Made by a program: the position numbers and the translations under genes
Shown here: positions 1 to 6,594 of the stretch, piece by piece
Position numbering within the stretch: position 1 is the first letter of the stretch
Layout: every line of letters begins with the position of its first letter
Notes under the pieces: model-generated
What the model saw: only the letters and a program-made list of their open reading frames with translations
What the model was told of the DNA's origin: nothing
The model's database searches: none
Source of the DNA: JBBQXY01 sp051004815
GTDB lineage: Bacteria; Chloroflexota; Ktedonobacteria; Ktedonobacterales; Ktedonobacteraceae
Assembly (NCBI GenBank): GCA_051004815.1
Contig: JBPCJY010000120.1
Location: 1-36,858, forward strand
DNA length: 36,858 bases
Direction of reading: 5' to 3'

Positions 1-252
1 CGATGTCACTTGGAGCAACGACCCCTCCCTCGTCCAGGAAGAGTGGGACAACGCCCAAAACTGCTGCGCCATCACCGTCCCATAAACAGAGTTCATTGGA
101 AGGGGGAAGCCCTGTCCTTCTGCGGTACCACAGACGGACAGAGCTTCCACCTTCCACTAAACTCTATTTATGGGCCGGTGATGGCGCAGCCGTTTTGGGC
201 GTTGTCCCATTCTTCCTGGACGAGGTAGGGGTCGTTGCTCCAAGTGACATCG
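1..252. repeat. Inverted repeat formed by two convergent gene 3' ends
   Basis: Bases 1-126 read as the reverse complement of 127-252, centred on GGTACC at 124-129, with about 11 mismatches in 126 positions (hand count). The arms contain the 3' ends of two paralogous genes facing each other plus their shared downstream sequence. The arm probably continues to the left beyond the window. The central part (about 95-160) would form a long hairpin in either transcript and could act as a bidirectional terminator. The scattered substitutions argue against a simple palindromic assembly artefact. Confidence 0.85.
2..85 (+). CDS. 3' end of an EXORDIUM-like secreted protein gene (partial)
   Basis: Only the last 27 codons are in the window. 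They read DVTWSNDPSLVQEEWDN and continue to a C-terminal AITVP, followed by TAA at 83-85. This is nearly identical to the C-terminus of the minus-strand protein that ends at 168 (DVTWSNDPYLVQEEWDN, ending AITGP), so this is a paralogue in convergent orientation. One visible difference is Cys-Cys where the other copy has Gly-Cys near the end. The 5' part lies outside the window, so the start, the signal peptide and the integrity of the gene cannot be judged. Confidence 0.75.
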   Translation, partial: DVTWSNDPSLVQEEWDNAQNCCAITVP

Positions 253-1061
253 GAACCGTCACTTGCCGCGGTGGCAAAGGTGAAGTTGCATTTGTCGCCG
301 ATTTCTTGCCCACTGGCGTCTGTCCAGGCGTTGATGAGCGGGTCGGTGGCCGCTTCCATTTGCTCATGCGAGGCCACGTTGATGGTGCTATCGGCATCGT
401 CATTGTTGGGGCTGGAAGGTGTATTGCAACCTTGCACGCCACCTACATATGGCATGGCGGCATAAATGGTGTTGGTGCCGAAGAAGCTGTGATAGCCACA
501 GAAGGTGGTGAAACTGCACTCTGATCCGCTGCAAATCGTCTCGTTTTGCGCGGTAAAGACAAAGAAAACGTGTGTGATATCGGATGTCCAGCCGTTCACA
601 TTTTGTGCATTGGTTACTTCGTTCTGGATGTCACTGTCCTGTATCGTGCTCGACGAATAGGGCGATGTATCGACCCATGAGCCAGCCAGGACGGCCTTGC
701 TGGGGGTCGCACCGGTACTGTCGGTGTACTGGGAATTGTTGGCATACAAGCCTGTGTTGCCCACATCACCAAAATAGCGCAGGATCAGGCTGTTATAGTT
801 GGCACTCACGAAAGAGCCGGTTGGTTCCCAAAATATCGCGTAGACTTGTGCCGTGCCTGCCATTACAGGGCCACCATTGTATGTCAGGTTGTCACTAGTA
901 CCAGCAAAATTGTAGGATGCCGGTCTGACGTAGTGGATGTGGTTGTTTGGCGTGCTGTCGCGAGCAGCCGTGGCATGTGTTCTCAGTGGGAGAAGCGTGA
1001 CGAATGTCAGGATGAGAGCACAGATGGGGAGAAGTAGGAACAAAATACCTTTTCTTTTCAA
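168..1061 (-). CDS. Secreted EXORDIUM/phosphate-induced-like protein
   Basis: This is a 297-residue exported protein. Residues 1-31 form a Sec signal peptide: MKRKG, then a Leu/Ile-rich core, then a THATA-type cleavage site. The mature part carries SHEQMEAATDP at about 231-240, followed by a GQEIGDKC segment. That HExxE-plus-TDP pattern resembles the conserved C-terminal block of plant EXORDIUM/PHI-1 proteins and their bacterial relatives, as I remember them. The histidine and glutamates could bind metal, but protease activity is not established. Several Cys residues suggest disulphides outside the cell. The start codon is TTG with GAGGCG just upstream. A convergent close paralogue ends at 85. 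Family assignment is from memory and fairly confident; function is unknown. Confidence 0.75.
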   Translation of the reverse strand: MKRKGILFLLLPICALILTFVTLLPLRTHATAARDSTPNNHIHYVRPASYNFAGTSDNLTYNGGPVMAGTAQVYAIFWEPTGSFVSANYNSLILRYFGDVGNTGLYANNSQYTDSTGATPSKAVLAGSWVDTSPYSSSTIQDSDIQNEVTNAQNVNGWTSDITHVFFVFTAQNETICSGSECSFTTFCGYHSFFGTNTIYAAMPYVGGVQGCNTPSSPNNDDADSTINVASHEQMEAATDPLINAWTDASGQEIGDKCNFTFATAASDGSDVTWSNDPYLVQEEWDNAQNGCAITGP

Positions 1062-1184
1062 AAGATCGCCTCAATTTCTAGCTTTACGAATGACGGAAAG
1101 CAACAAAGGTCTATCCAGCAAAAAGAACGTAAGCTAGCAGTAATTTGAGGGAAATTCTTCAAGAAGGCAATAAAGGTTGGTGGT

Positions 1185-1223
1185 ATGACGCAACTCTCTT
1201 CAGGTGGAAGAGAGCTGCGTCAT
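1185..1223 (-). terminator. Long stem-loop after the PPOX gene
   Basis: ATGACGCAACTCTCTT (1185-1200) and AAGAGAGCTGCGTCAT (1208-1223) form a 16-bp stem with a 7-base loop. On the minus strand the single mismatch becomes a G-U pair. It lies 24 bases past the stop of the minus-strand gene ending at 1247. There is no U-tract, so it may be a 3'-end stabiliser or a factor-dependent end rather than an intrinsic terminator. Confidence 0.5.
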
Positions 1224-1246
1224 GAACTAGTTCTCCTCTGTAATGT

Positions 1247-1681
1247 TTAATGACCACGAATGGTTGTGGGATGGATGCGCATGGCAACCGAATAGATCGA
1301 TGCAAAATTTTCTGGTGTAGTATAACGTCTTGCAATGAAATCGGTGTATTTTTCTACATAGCTGGGTAGCTGGTTCGCGGGGGGATCGGCAGACCTTACT
1401 TGGGCTGTGCCAACGATGACGATGATGTCGCCGCCATTGCCGTTGCCATCAAAATTGAGGGCTACATGGGGGTTTTGCTGTAGATGTGCCAGGCGTTTAG
1501 CATCTGCTCTACTATAAATAAGGAAGGTTGCTGTGGCGTCATCCCATAAAAACCAGACGGGAGTTGGTTGTGGTATGCCTTTCGCGTTGACCGTGGTAAG
1601 CCAGATTAAACGTTCGTCATGCAGACGACGAGCGACCCTTTCACCAAAGGGTGTCGAGGGGTCGGGCAGTTGAAATGTCAT
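1247..1681 (-). CDS. PPOX-class pyridoxamine-phosphate-oxidase-like oxidoreductase
   Basis: This is a 144-residue single-domain split-barrel protein of the pyridoxamine 5'-phosphate oxidase-like superfamily. The N-terminal part reads ARRLHDERLIWLTTVNAKGIPQ and then PTPVWFLWDD, the typical first strands that hold flavin or F420. RADAKRLAHLQQNPHVAL in the middle matches the cofactor-phosphate-binding segment. Length and motifs fit the small F420-dependent PPOX subfamily better than PdxH, which is longer. I chose the ATG at 1681 because GAGAAGGA precedes it. An upstream in-frame ATG at 1744 lacks a site and lies next to a TATAAT-like -10 (1747-1752). Substrate unknown. The gene stands alone between its own stem-loop and the next gene's terminator. 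Confidence 0.75.
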   Translation of the reverse strand: MTFQLPDPSTPFGERVARRLHDERLIWLTTVNAKGIPQPTPVWFLWDDATATFLIYSRADAKRLAHLQQNPHVALNFDGNGNGGDIIVIVGTAQVRSADPPANQLPSYVEKYTDFIARRYTTPENFASIYSVAMRIHPTTIRGH

Positions 1682-1847
1682 GGTGTTTTTCCTTCTCTCG
1701 CTAGAAATCTGTTGGTAGCCTACGAGGAGTTGTTGACCTACCATTGATTATAGCCCAAAAAGCCCTCACTCTGAAAAGGATCCGCAGCTTGGATTAGCAA
1801 TTCACTAAGGATGACCATTATCTTTTGAGCCAACGAGTGCATACACA

Positions 1848-1887
1848 TAAAAACACCGCGGGTCTCTGGGTTCCGCGGCGTTTTTGT
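1848..1887 (-). terminator. Intrinsic terminator of the 1900-2496 gene
   Basis: On the minus strand GCCGCGG pairs with CCGCGGTG across an AACCCAGAGA-type loop and is followed by TTTTTATG. The other side also has an A/T flank (AAAAC), so it may work in both directions. It sits 13 bases past the stop of the upstream minus-strand gene. Confidence 0.75.
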
Positions 1888-1899
1888 GGTCATGCGCGT

Positions 1900-2496
1900 C
1901 TATGTGGGCTGCTCTCTCATCTCCAGTGATTCCAGAAATGTCGCGAAGGTCTGCATCTCTTCCTGGTACTCTGTAAGCTTCGTCGCTCGTTCATCAGGCG
2001 CGGCCACCGTTTGGAAATCAGCACCTTGACTCTCCAGCCGACTCATTCCCGTCCATTCCTTGGGATTAATGATCAATCGTCGGTCAGCTGGGGCATGGTG
2101 CTGTTGATAGAACAGATCGAGCACTCGCAGTAACCTGGCACGCTCGATCAGGTGCAATCGTTTGACGGCAAGACTGGCCTGATCCGCCGCGCTTTGCAGT
2201 GCGTGGCGTTCTTCTGCTAAAGCACCGAGGCTACGGGCCTGATCGACCTCTAGCATTTTGAGCATGGCAACTCGTGCCAGGGGGCGTGCCTCTGGATCGC
2301 CGATATCGACCCAAGGTGCTGCCTGACCGTGGTCCAGGTGGCCTGCACACGATGCTGTGGTGTGGATGCCGAGTACGTTCAGCGAGACCACTATCTCGAA
2401 GATACCGTCATCAATGGGCTTACCCAGAGCATCGGTCAGACGTGCGACCTGCTCACGTACCTCGTGTCGTCGTTGTGCTTTGTTGATCTCTCTCAT
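1900..2496 (-). CDS. Unrecognised protein with a GIHTTASCAGH motif
   Basis: This is a 198-residue soluble protein that I do not recognise. The N-terminus (MREINKAQRRHEVREQ) is charged and helical. It is followed by IFEIVVSLNVLGIHTTASCAGHLDHG, then an acidic WVDIGDPEARPL stretch and a long helical region rich in Ala, Leu and Arg. The Ser-Cys-x-Gly-His core could be a metal or nucleophile site, but no family can be named. The start is set by the promoter: TTGTCA-N17-TATATT puts transcription initiation near 2501, so the in-frame TTG at 2508 lies inside the -10 and the ATG at 2496 is about five bases from the mRNA end. No ribosome binding site is visible, so translation is probably near-leaderless. 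Confidence 0.65.
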   Translation of the reverse strand: MREINKAQRRHEVREQVARLTDALGKPIDDGIFEIVVSLNVLGIHTTASCAGHLDHGQAAPWVDIGDPEARPLARVAMLKMLEVDQARSLGALAEERHALQSAADQASLAVKRLHLIERARLLRVLDLFYQQHHAPADRRLIINPKEWTGMSRLESQGADFQTVAAPDERATKLTEYQEEMQTFATFLESLEMREQPT

Positions 2497-2507
2497 ATAC
2501 TGGATCA

Positions 2508-2536
2508 AATATACAATGACTGACGATGATTGACAA
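2508..2536 (-). promoter_or_regulatory. Sigma-70 promoter for the 1900-2496 gene
   Basis: The minus strand has -35 TTGTCA (2536-2531), a 17-base spacer and -10 TATATT (2513-2508). The expected start near 2501 leaves about five bases before the ATG at 2496. Confidence 0.7.
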
Positions 2537-2674
2537 GAGACAGAGAAACAACTCTCCCAGCTTCTCTAAGTCTACGTGGTCTCCTTATGAAGGCAAAATG
2601 AGAGGAGAGAGAGATTGTACTAATACACGTCTCCGATTTTGAGAACGGATGCCCCCGGTAGCCAGTACAGGGAG

Positions 2675-2880
2675 CAATAAAAAAAGAGGCCGGTCGCTGT
2701 CCTGGGGGAAACACGACCGGCAAACCCAGATTTAGGGGTGTGTGGGGGAAGTCCTGGGCTAGAATACCTCCGACTGTCAACAAGATGGTTGGCTCAATGG
2801 TGCTGGATGTTCTGAAACCCCCAACCAAAGACATTGAGTCAGCCAACCTCCCGTCAGTTTCTTGTACACTCTCTACTACA
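2675..2880 (-). ncRNA. Candidate structured RNA in a gene-free stretch
   Basis: About 560 bases (2509-3073) hold no convincing protein gene. On the minus strand this part can fold. GGTTGGCT-GACT-CAATG (2848-2832) pairs with CATTGAGCCAACC (2800-2788), leaving a four-base bulge and a loop of about 31 bases. An outer ACTG/CAGT pairing may extend it. Downstream lies an 8-bp GC stem (GCCGGTCG/CGACCGGC) followed by CTCTTTTTTTATT, a textbook intrinsic terminator. No minus-strand protein gene feeds that terminator, so an independent RNA is a reasonable reading. A TATAAT-like -10 exists at 3017-3012, but its -35 is poor. I could not match it to SRP, 6S, RNase P or tmRNA. Confidence 0.4.
2677..2721 (-). 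terminator. Intrinsic terminator with U-tract
   Basis: GCCGGTCG and CGACCGGC (2721-2714 and 2696-2689) form a perfect 8-bp stem around a 17-base loop. Reading leftward it is followed by CTCTTTTTTTATT. It is a strong intrinsic terminator on the minus strand with no protein gene immediately upstream of it. Confidence 0.75.
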
Positions 2881-3073
2881 CTAAACGGCAGATTTTCATT
2901 TTTTCGTAGGGAGATGTTCACCAATTTGTACCCTGTCCCAAGAAATGAGGAAACTGGGGAAAGGGATTGGGATAGGTGCAATCATCCATGGCATGGTAGC
3001 CATCGTATGGTATTATAGAGTAGGGAAATAAAAAGGAATGTAACATGTTGTTTTCATGGAAAGGAGCCTTACG

Positions 3074-3346
3074 ATGGGATTTCATCCAATAGAGCTTGTG
3101 GTGATTGCTGTGATTGTTCTGGCACTGCTTGGTCCCAAGGCTCTTCAATCGATTGCTCGCGACGCGGGTAAGGGTATGAACCAGGCCAAGGATTTGAAGA
3201 ATAAAGCACTGGCTGAGTTGCCGATGGAAGAAATTTCGAAGGTATCGAGCCAAATTCCGCGCATACCTACGCATCCTCATGATGTGGTGCAGATGCTGAT
3301 GAGGCCAGAAGCCCAGGAAAAGAAGCAGGAAGCTAAGTCTGAGTAA
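3074..3346 (+). CDS. tatA: Twin-arginine translocase TatA/E-type subunit
   Basis: This is a 90-residue protein with the TatA layout. A short N-terminal part (MGFHPIEL) is followed by one membrane helix at about 7-21 (VVIAVIVLALLG) and the hinge LGPKALQSIARDAGKGM. An amphipathic helix comes next, and then a charged tail ending in EKKQEAKSE. TatA multimerises with TatC to move folded twin-arginine substrates across the membrane. The conserved Phe-Gly-Pro is Leu-Gly-Pro here. The start at 3074 is favoured by AAGGAG at 3061-3066; an upstream in-frame ATG at 3056 overlaps that site. tatC is not in the window. TatB-like roles cannot be excluded, but the short tail favours TatA. Confidence 0.85.
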   Translation: MGFHPIELVVIAVIVLALLGPKALQSIARDAGKGMNQAKDLKNKALAELPMEEISKVSSQIPRIPTHPHDVVQMLMRPEAQEKKQEAKSE

Positions 3347-3382
3347 TTACTTTGCTTTAGATTGAAAGGTGGGTGAAAGTAT

Positions 3383-3724
3383 ATGGCTCAGTTGGTGCAG
3401 ATGGTATGTACCGCGTGTCGTAAGGGCGAACCAACGGTTACGGAGGCGGAACTGGCTGAATTTCAACCACAGGTACCGGAGTGGCACATTATCGAGGTTG
3501 ACAGTGTGCAACGCTTGCAACGCGTCTTCGCCTTCGATACTTTCGTGGATGCTCTCGCTTTTACCAACAAAGTGGGAGCGTTGGCTGAGGCGGCTGGTCA
3601 TCATCCGGCTTTATTGACCGAATGGGGTAAGACGACGGTGACATGGTGGACACATAAGATTCGGGGCTTACACCACAACGATTTTATTATGGCGGCGAAA
3701 ACGGATGTGGCTTATGAAGGATGA
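3383..3724 (+). CDS. phhB: Pterin-4a-carbinolamine dehydratase (4a-hydroxytetrahydrobiopterin dehydratase)
   Basis: This 113-residue protein dehydrates 4a-hydroxytetrahydropterin to the quinonoid dihydropterin, recycling the cofactor of aromatic amino-acid hydroxylases. The family signature is clear at about 69-103: AEAAGHHPALLTEW, then VTWWTH, then HHNDFIMAAKTD. It contains the His-His-Pro and the downstream Trp-His and Asp residues of the active site. The N-terminal extension with CTAC and ELAEFQPQVPEWHI is also family-like. The GTG-rich region upstream contains GAAAGGTGGG as a ribosome site for the ATG at 3383. It lies 36 bases after tatA, probably in the same transcript. No pterin-dependent hydroxylase gene is nearby, so another pterin or molybdopterin role is possible. 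Confidence 0.88.
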   Translation: MAQLVQMVCTACRKGEPTVTEAELAEFQPQVPEWHIIEVDSVQRLQRVFAFDTFVDALAFTNKVGALAEAAGHHPALLTEWGKTTVTWWTHKIRGLHHNDFIMAAKTDVAYEG

Positions 3725-3729
3725 AAAAC

Positions 3730-4284
3730 CTAGCTAGCTGTTTCTCGTACTTTCTTGACCAGGGTGTGAACTAACAGTTCAATCTGTCCACGAGCTTGTT
3801 CATCGAGTAGATGCCCTTCGTTATCGAACTTTTCCCAGGCGTTCATAATCATCACTTCTGGTTTGGTAACTACCTGTGTGTCTAAAAAGAGGAAGATTTG
3901 GCGCAGGTGCAATTGGGCGCGAACTGCGCCAAAGCGTCCACCGGCACTCATTATGGCAGTAGGTTTGCGAACCAGCGGTGATGTGTCGAGCGGACGTGAC
4001 GCCCAGTCAATAGCATTTTTGAGGACACCTGAGATTGAGTAGTTATATTCGGGCGTTGCAATAAATAAGGCGTCAGCTTGACGGAGCTTTTCTTTGAAGT
4101 CGCGCACACTCTGTGGCTCGTCGTTTTCAAAATCTTGATTATGGAGTGGTAAATTGTCGAGGGTGATAATTTCCATTTCGGTTCCCTCTGGCACAAGTCC
4201 TTGGGCTATCCTTAGCGCGGCTCTATTATATGATTGCTTACGCAAGCTTCCAGCGAAGCCAAGGATATGAATGCTATTTGCCAT
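3730..4284 (-). CDS. NADPH-dependent FMN reductase / quinone reductase family
   Basis: This is a 184-residue flavodoxin-fold protein. GFAGSLRKQSYNRAAL at about 9-24 is the FMN-phosphate loop. TPEYNYSISGVLKNAIDWASRP at about 77-98 is the hallmark of the SsuE/ChrR/azoreductase group that reduces FMN, quinones, chromate or azo dyes with NAD(P)H. SAGGRFGAVRAQLHLRQ is also conserved. The start ATG at 4284 has AGGAGTTACCC upstream. The gene converges on the pterin dehydratase with only five bases between the stops. Exact substrate cannot be told from sequence. Confidence 0.85.
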   Translation of the reverse strand: MANSIHILGFAGSLRKQSYNRAALRIAQGLVPEGTEMEIITLDNLPLHNQDFENDEPQSVRDFKEKLRQADALFIATPEYNYSISGVLKNAIDWASRPLDTSPLVRKPTAIMSAGGRFGAVRAQLHLRQIFLFLDTQVVTKPEVMIMNAWEKFDNEGHLLDEQARGQIELLVHTLVKKVRETAS

Positions 4285-4326
4285 GGGTAACTCCTATGGA
4301 CGAAAATAATTTCGTGTAATAAGCAG

Positions 4327-4362
4327 AAGCAGAGAGATATATCCTAAACCATCTCTCTGCTT
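4327..4362 (-). terminator. 12-bp stem-loop after yceI
   Basis: AAGCAGAGAGAT (4327-4338) pairs perfectly with ATCTCTCTGCTT (4351-4362) across a 12-base loop. On the minus strand it follows the yceI stop by 31 bases and is followed by CTGCTTATTAC, only moderately U-rich. It also lies just upstream of the FMN reductase start, so it insulates that gene. Confidence 0.6.
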
Positions 4363-4393
4363 TGCGCAAGTATTATAGGTATGCCGGGCTAAA

Positions 4394-4948
4394 TTATGCA
4401 GTTTGTGTTGCTGAAGCGTCAACCGCTGCCTGTTGAACAGCAGCCAGGTCAATCTCGATATTGACTTTGTCACCGACCAGAACGCCACCGGATTCAAGCG
4501 CGACATTCCAATTCAATCCGAAGTCTTTGCGGTTGACTGTACCCTTGACGCTGAAAGCGGCACGCTGTAAGCCGTAGAGGTCCTTTAACTGGCCGGAATA
4601 TTCCGCATGGAAGGTTTCCTGTTTCGTGACGCCATGGATGGTGAGGTCGCCGATGACGCGAAACTCGTCTTTGCCAACAGGCTCTACTTTGGTGCTTTTG
4701 AAGGTAATTTTAGGAAACTGTGCGACATCAAAGAAATCGGCTGAAACCAGGTGTCCATCACGTTTCGGGTCGTGCGTATTGATCGAAGCGGCATCAACCT
4801 CAGCCTCGACCCAAGAGTTCTCAGGGTGTGCTTCATCGATGTCGAGTTTGCCACTCAATACGTCGAACCGTCCCCGTACTGTACTGATCATCATGTGTTT
4901 AACTGAAAATGTTGCTTGTGAATGTACTGCATCAATGTTCCAAGCCAT
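4394..4948 (-). CDS. YceI-family lipocalin-like polyisoprenoid-binding protein
   Basis: This is a 184-residue YceI domain over its full length. It begins MAWNIDAVHSQATFSVKHMM and continues with VRGRFDVLSGKLDID. DFFDVAQFPKITFKSTKV and FRVIGDLTIHGVTK follow, and then NRKDFGLNWN. These are the standard YceI blocks. The fold is a beta-barrel that binds a long isoprenoid such as ubiquinone-8 in characterised members. No signal peptide is visible, so this copy is probably cytoplasmic. The ATG at 4948 is chosen because the domain starts there and GAAAGGCAG precedes it; upstream codons from 5008 are leader. A strong promoter at 5309-5337 gives an mRNA leader of about 350 bases that includes an array of stem-loops and an operator. 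Confidence 0.88.
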   Translation of the reverse strand: MAWNIDAVHSQATFSVKHMMISTVRGRFDVLSGKLDIDEAHPENSWVEAEVDAASINTHDPKRDGHLVSADFFDVAQFPKITFKSTKVEPVGKDEFRVIGDLTIHGVTKQETFHAEYSGQLKDLYGLQRAAFSVKGTVNRKDFGLNWNVALESGGVLVGDKVNIEIDLAAVQQAAVDASATQTA

Positions 4949-4987
4949 AGTGTATCTGCCTTTCAAAATGTGTTTAAACATAGTAAT

Positions 4988-5207
4988 TGCGGTGAAAACT
5001 CCGCACATCGCACGGTCTCAACCGTGTATGGCCCTAGCCGGGCAAGAGACCTGGTATCACAGTCTCAAAACCTGAGATGAACGCTCAGGATGCCGCTTTT
5101 ACGCTGGCGTTTCACCATTCCGCTATACATGGATTACGGCTGTGGATTCAACCGACTTCTACGAAGGTCGCTACTCTTCGATGTGTGAACATCGCACACA
5201 TTCGAGT
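4988..5207. ncRNA. Array of stem-loops between the yceI promoter and yceI; structured RNA candidate
   Basis: At least six hairpins sit in 220 bases. TGCGG/CCGCA is at 4988-5005. CACGGT-CTCA-ACCGTG is at 5011-5026. GCCC/GGGC is at 5031-5043. GAGAC/GTCTC is at 5046-5066. CCTGAG/CTCAGG is at 5071-5089. A bulged CGAC-TTC/GAA-G-GTCG is near 5153-5170. ACTC..ATGTGTG/CACACAT..GAGT spans 5173-5207. They lie almost back to back, which is unlike ordinary spacer. The element is inside the yceI transcript on the minus strand (leader RNA), but the plus-strand reading is equally well folded. I could not assign a known riboswitch. A stand-alone HEARO/omega-RNA, a class known to be abundant in Ktedonobacter, is one unproven option. 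Confidence 0.45.
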
Positions 5208-5282
5208 ATGTTTCCATACCTTTTCAATCACTGTTCAATGCTCCTTTGTAATGTGCTATATTTTTCTTGTTAGCAGCGAAAT

Positions 5283-5355
5283 AGTTAGTAACTTTTCTAA
5301 CTCAAGTAAGTATAGCAGCTTGGCTTTTGTTTGTCAAGTAACTAATAAAAAGTTA
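5283..5355 (-). promoter_or_regulatory. yceI promoter flanked by two dyad operators
   Basis: The minus strand has -35 TTGACA (5337-5332), a 17-base spacer and -10 TATACT (5314-5309), nearly perfect consensus. A dyad AGTTAG-N8-CTAACT at 5283-5302 covers the expected start region. A second, TAACT-N7-AGTTA at 5339-5355, lies just upstream of the -35. The shared GTTA/TAAC half-sites suggest one repressor of MarR or HxlR size, but no such gene is in the window. Confidence 0.7.
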
Positions 5356-5371
5356 GTGAAATATGAAATAA

Positions 5372-5845
5372 CTATTTCTCGATCAGAGCAACCGCGTAGC
5401 AAGCGATGCCTTCACCCTTACCGACAAAGCCCAGCCCATCGGTTGTGGTGGCTTTAACGCTAACTTGCGCTATATCGAGGTGGAGATGTGCAGCTAAATG
5501 ACTACGCATGGCGGGCGTATAGGGTGCCAATTTGGGGCGTTCGGCAACGATGGTTGTATCAATATTGTTGATTCGCCATTGTTGTTGACATAATATATCA
5601 AACGTATAATCGAGGAAGATGGCACTGGGCTGATCTTGCCAGCGTGTATCGTGCGAGGGGAAATGGCTCCCGATATCGCCGAGGGCAGCCGCGCCGAGCA
5701 GTGCATCGACAACGGCATGGATGACGGTGTCGGCATCAGAATGGCCGGAGAGGCCCAATGGAAAGGGGATGGTGACGCCGCCTAGTATCAGTGGACGGTC
5801 AGGTGTAAAGGCGTGAACATCGTAACCAAAGCCAATACGCATCAT
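5372..5845 (-). CDS. ispF: 2-C-methyl-D-erythritol 2,4-cyclodiphosphate synthase
   Basis: IspF (157 residues) cyclises CDP-methylerythritol 2-phosphate to the 2,4-cyclodiphosphate with loss of CMP in the MEP isoprenoid pathway. RIGFGYDVHAF at 3-13 supplies the zinc ligands Asp and His. LSGHSDADTVIHAVVDALLG gives the third histidine and the CDP site. DIGSHFPSHDTRW and SVKATTTDGLGFVGKGEGI near the C-terminus are typical. Length is normal for a monofunctional enzyme. It starts inside the ispD stop (ATGA overlap at 5842-5845), so the two are translationally coupled. A second ATG directly follows the first (5842), and either may be used. Confidence 0.95.
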   Translation of the reverse strand: MMRIGFGYDVHAFTPDRPLILGGVTIPFPLGLSGHSDADTVIHAVVDALLGAAALGDIGSHFPSHDTRWQDQPSAIFLDYTFDILCQQQWRINNIDTTIVAERPKLAPYTPAMRSHLAAHLHLDIAQVSVKATTTDGLGFVGKGEGIACYAVALIEK

Positions 5846-6549
5846 GAAAAGTGTCCTTGCAAGTGTTCTTGTAGGAAGGCTTCTGCCAGGAGCAGGTCTT
5901 CCTGGGTAGTAATTTTGATATTTGTATAGGCACCGGGGAAGATGGCCACTGGCTGTCCTACCTGTTCCAGCAAACTGGCATCGTCGGTGACATCGTTGTG
6001 TGCGACAGGATTATGATAGGCAGCATGGATAAGGGGAAGGGAAAAGACTTGTGGCGTTTGTACGGACCAGAGTTGTGCGCGATCAAGCGTTGTGCTGACC
6101 ATGCCATGTTGCACAGCTTTGATGGTATCTTTGACAGGTACGGCGGCGATGGCGGCAAGGTGTTGCTGGGCTGCTGTGAGTCCTGCTGCCAGGATAGTAG
6201 GTGTCACGAGGGGGCGTGCGCCATCATGAATCATAACCCATTGGCAGGTGGGTGTGGTTTGCAGTAGAGTATCCAATCCAGCACGGACGGAATCTTGACG
6301 GCGGAGACCACCTGGCACGATGGCGGCAATTTTGCCCCACTGCTCATGGCGGCACAGTTCTGTCGCAGCAGGAAGACGTTCGGTACTCACGACCAGGATA
6401 ATAGTTGCTATTATGGGTGATGCATCAAATACATCGATGGTACGGGCCAATGTGATGCGACCTGACAGTGGTGTCCAGAGTTTATCGTGTCCTTGCATGC
6501 GACGGCTCGCGCCAGCCGCTACAATGACGGCAGCAGCAGTATCTTGCAT
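5842..6549 (-). CDS. ispD: 2-C-methyl-D-erythritol 4-phosphate cytidylyltransferase
   Basis: IspD (235 residues) joins CTP and MEP to make CDP-methylerythritol in the MEP pathway. The nucleotidyltransferase loop AAVIVAAGASRRMQGHDKLW at about 5-24 has the invariant Gly, Arg and Lys residues. The region VPGGLRRQDSVRAGLD binds the base, and MIHDGARPLVTP and AAVPVKDTIK complete the active site. NDVTDDASLLEQ near the end is also diagnostic. The ATG at 6549 has AAGGAG at a good distance. It lies 45 bases downstream of yacL and overlaps ispF by four bases, so yacL-ispD-ispF is one operon. Confidence 0.95.
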   Translation of the reverse strand: MQDTAAAVIVAAGASRRMQGHDKLWTPLSGRITLARTIDVFDASPIIATIILVVSTERLPAATELCRHEQWGKIAAIVPGGLRRQDSVRAGLDTLLQTTPTCQWVMIHDGARPLVTPTILAAGLTAAQQHLAAIAAVPVKDTIKAVQHGMVSTTLDRAQLWSVQTPQVFSLPLIHAAYHNPVAHNDVTDDASLLEQVGQPVAIFPGAYTNIKITTQEDLLLAEAFLQEHLQGHFS

Positions 6550-6594
6550 ATACTCCTTGATTCCTCACTGCCCGTGGCGATGATGAGTTATGGT

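Noticed and set aside
2505..2981. 158-codon minus-strand frame in the gene-free stretch
   Set aside because: Composition is Ser/Arg/Pro-rich with no domain, it overlaps the next promoter, and it runs through the hairpins and the terminator.
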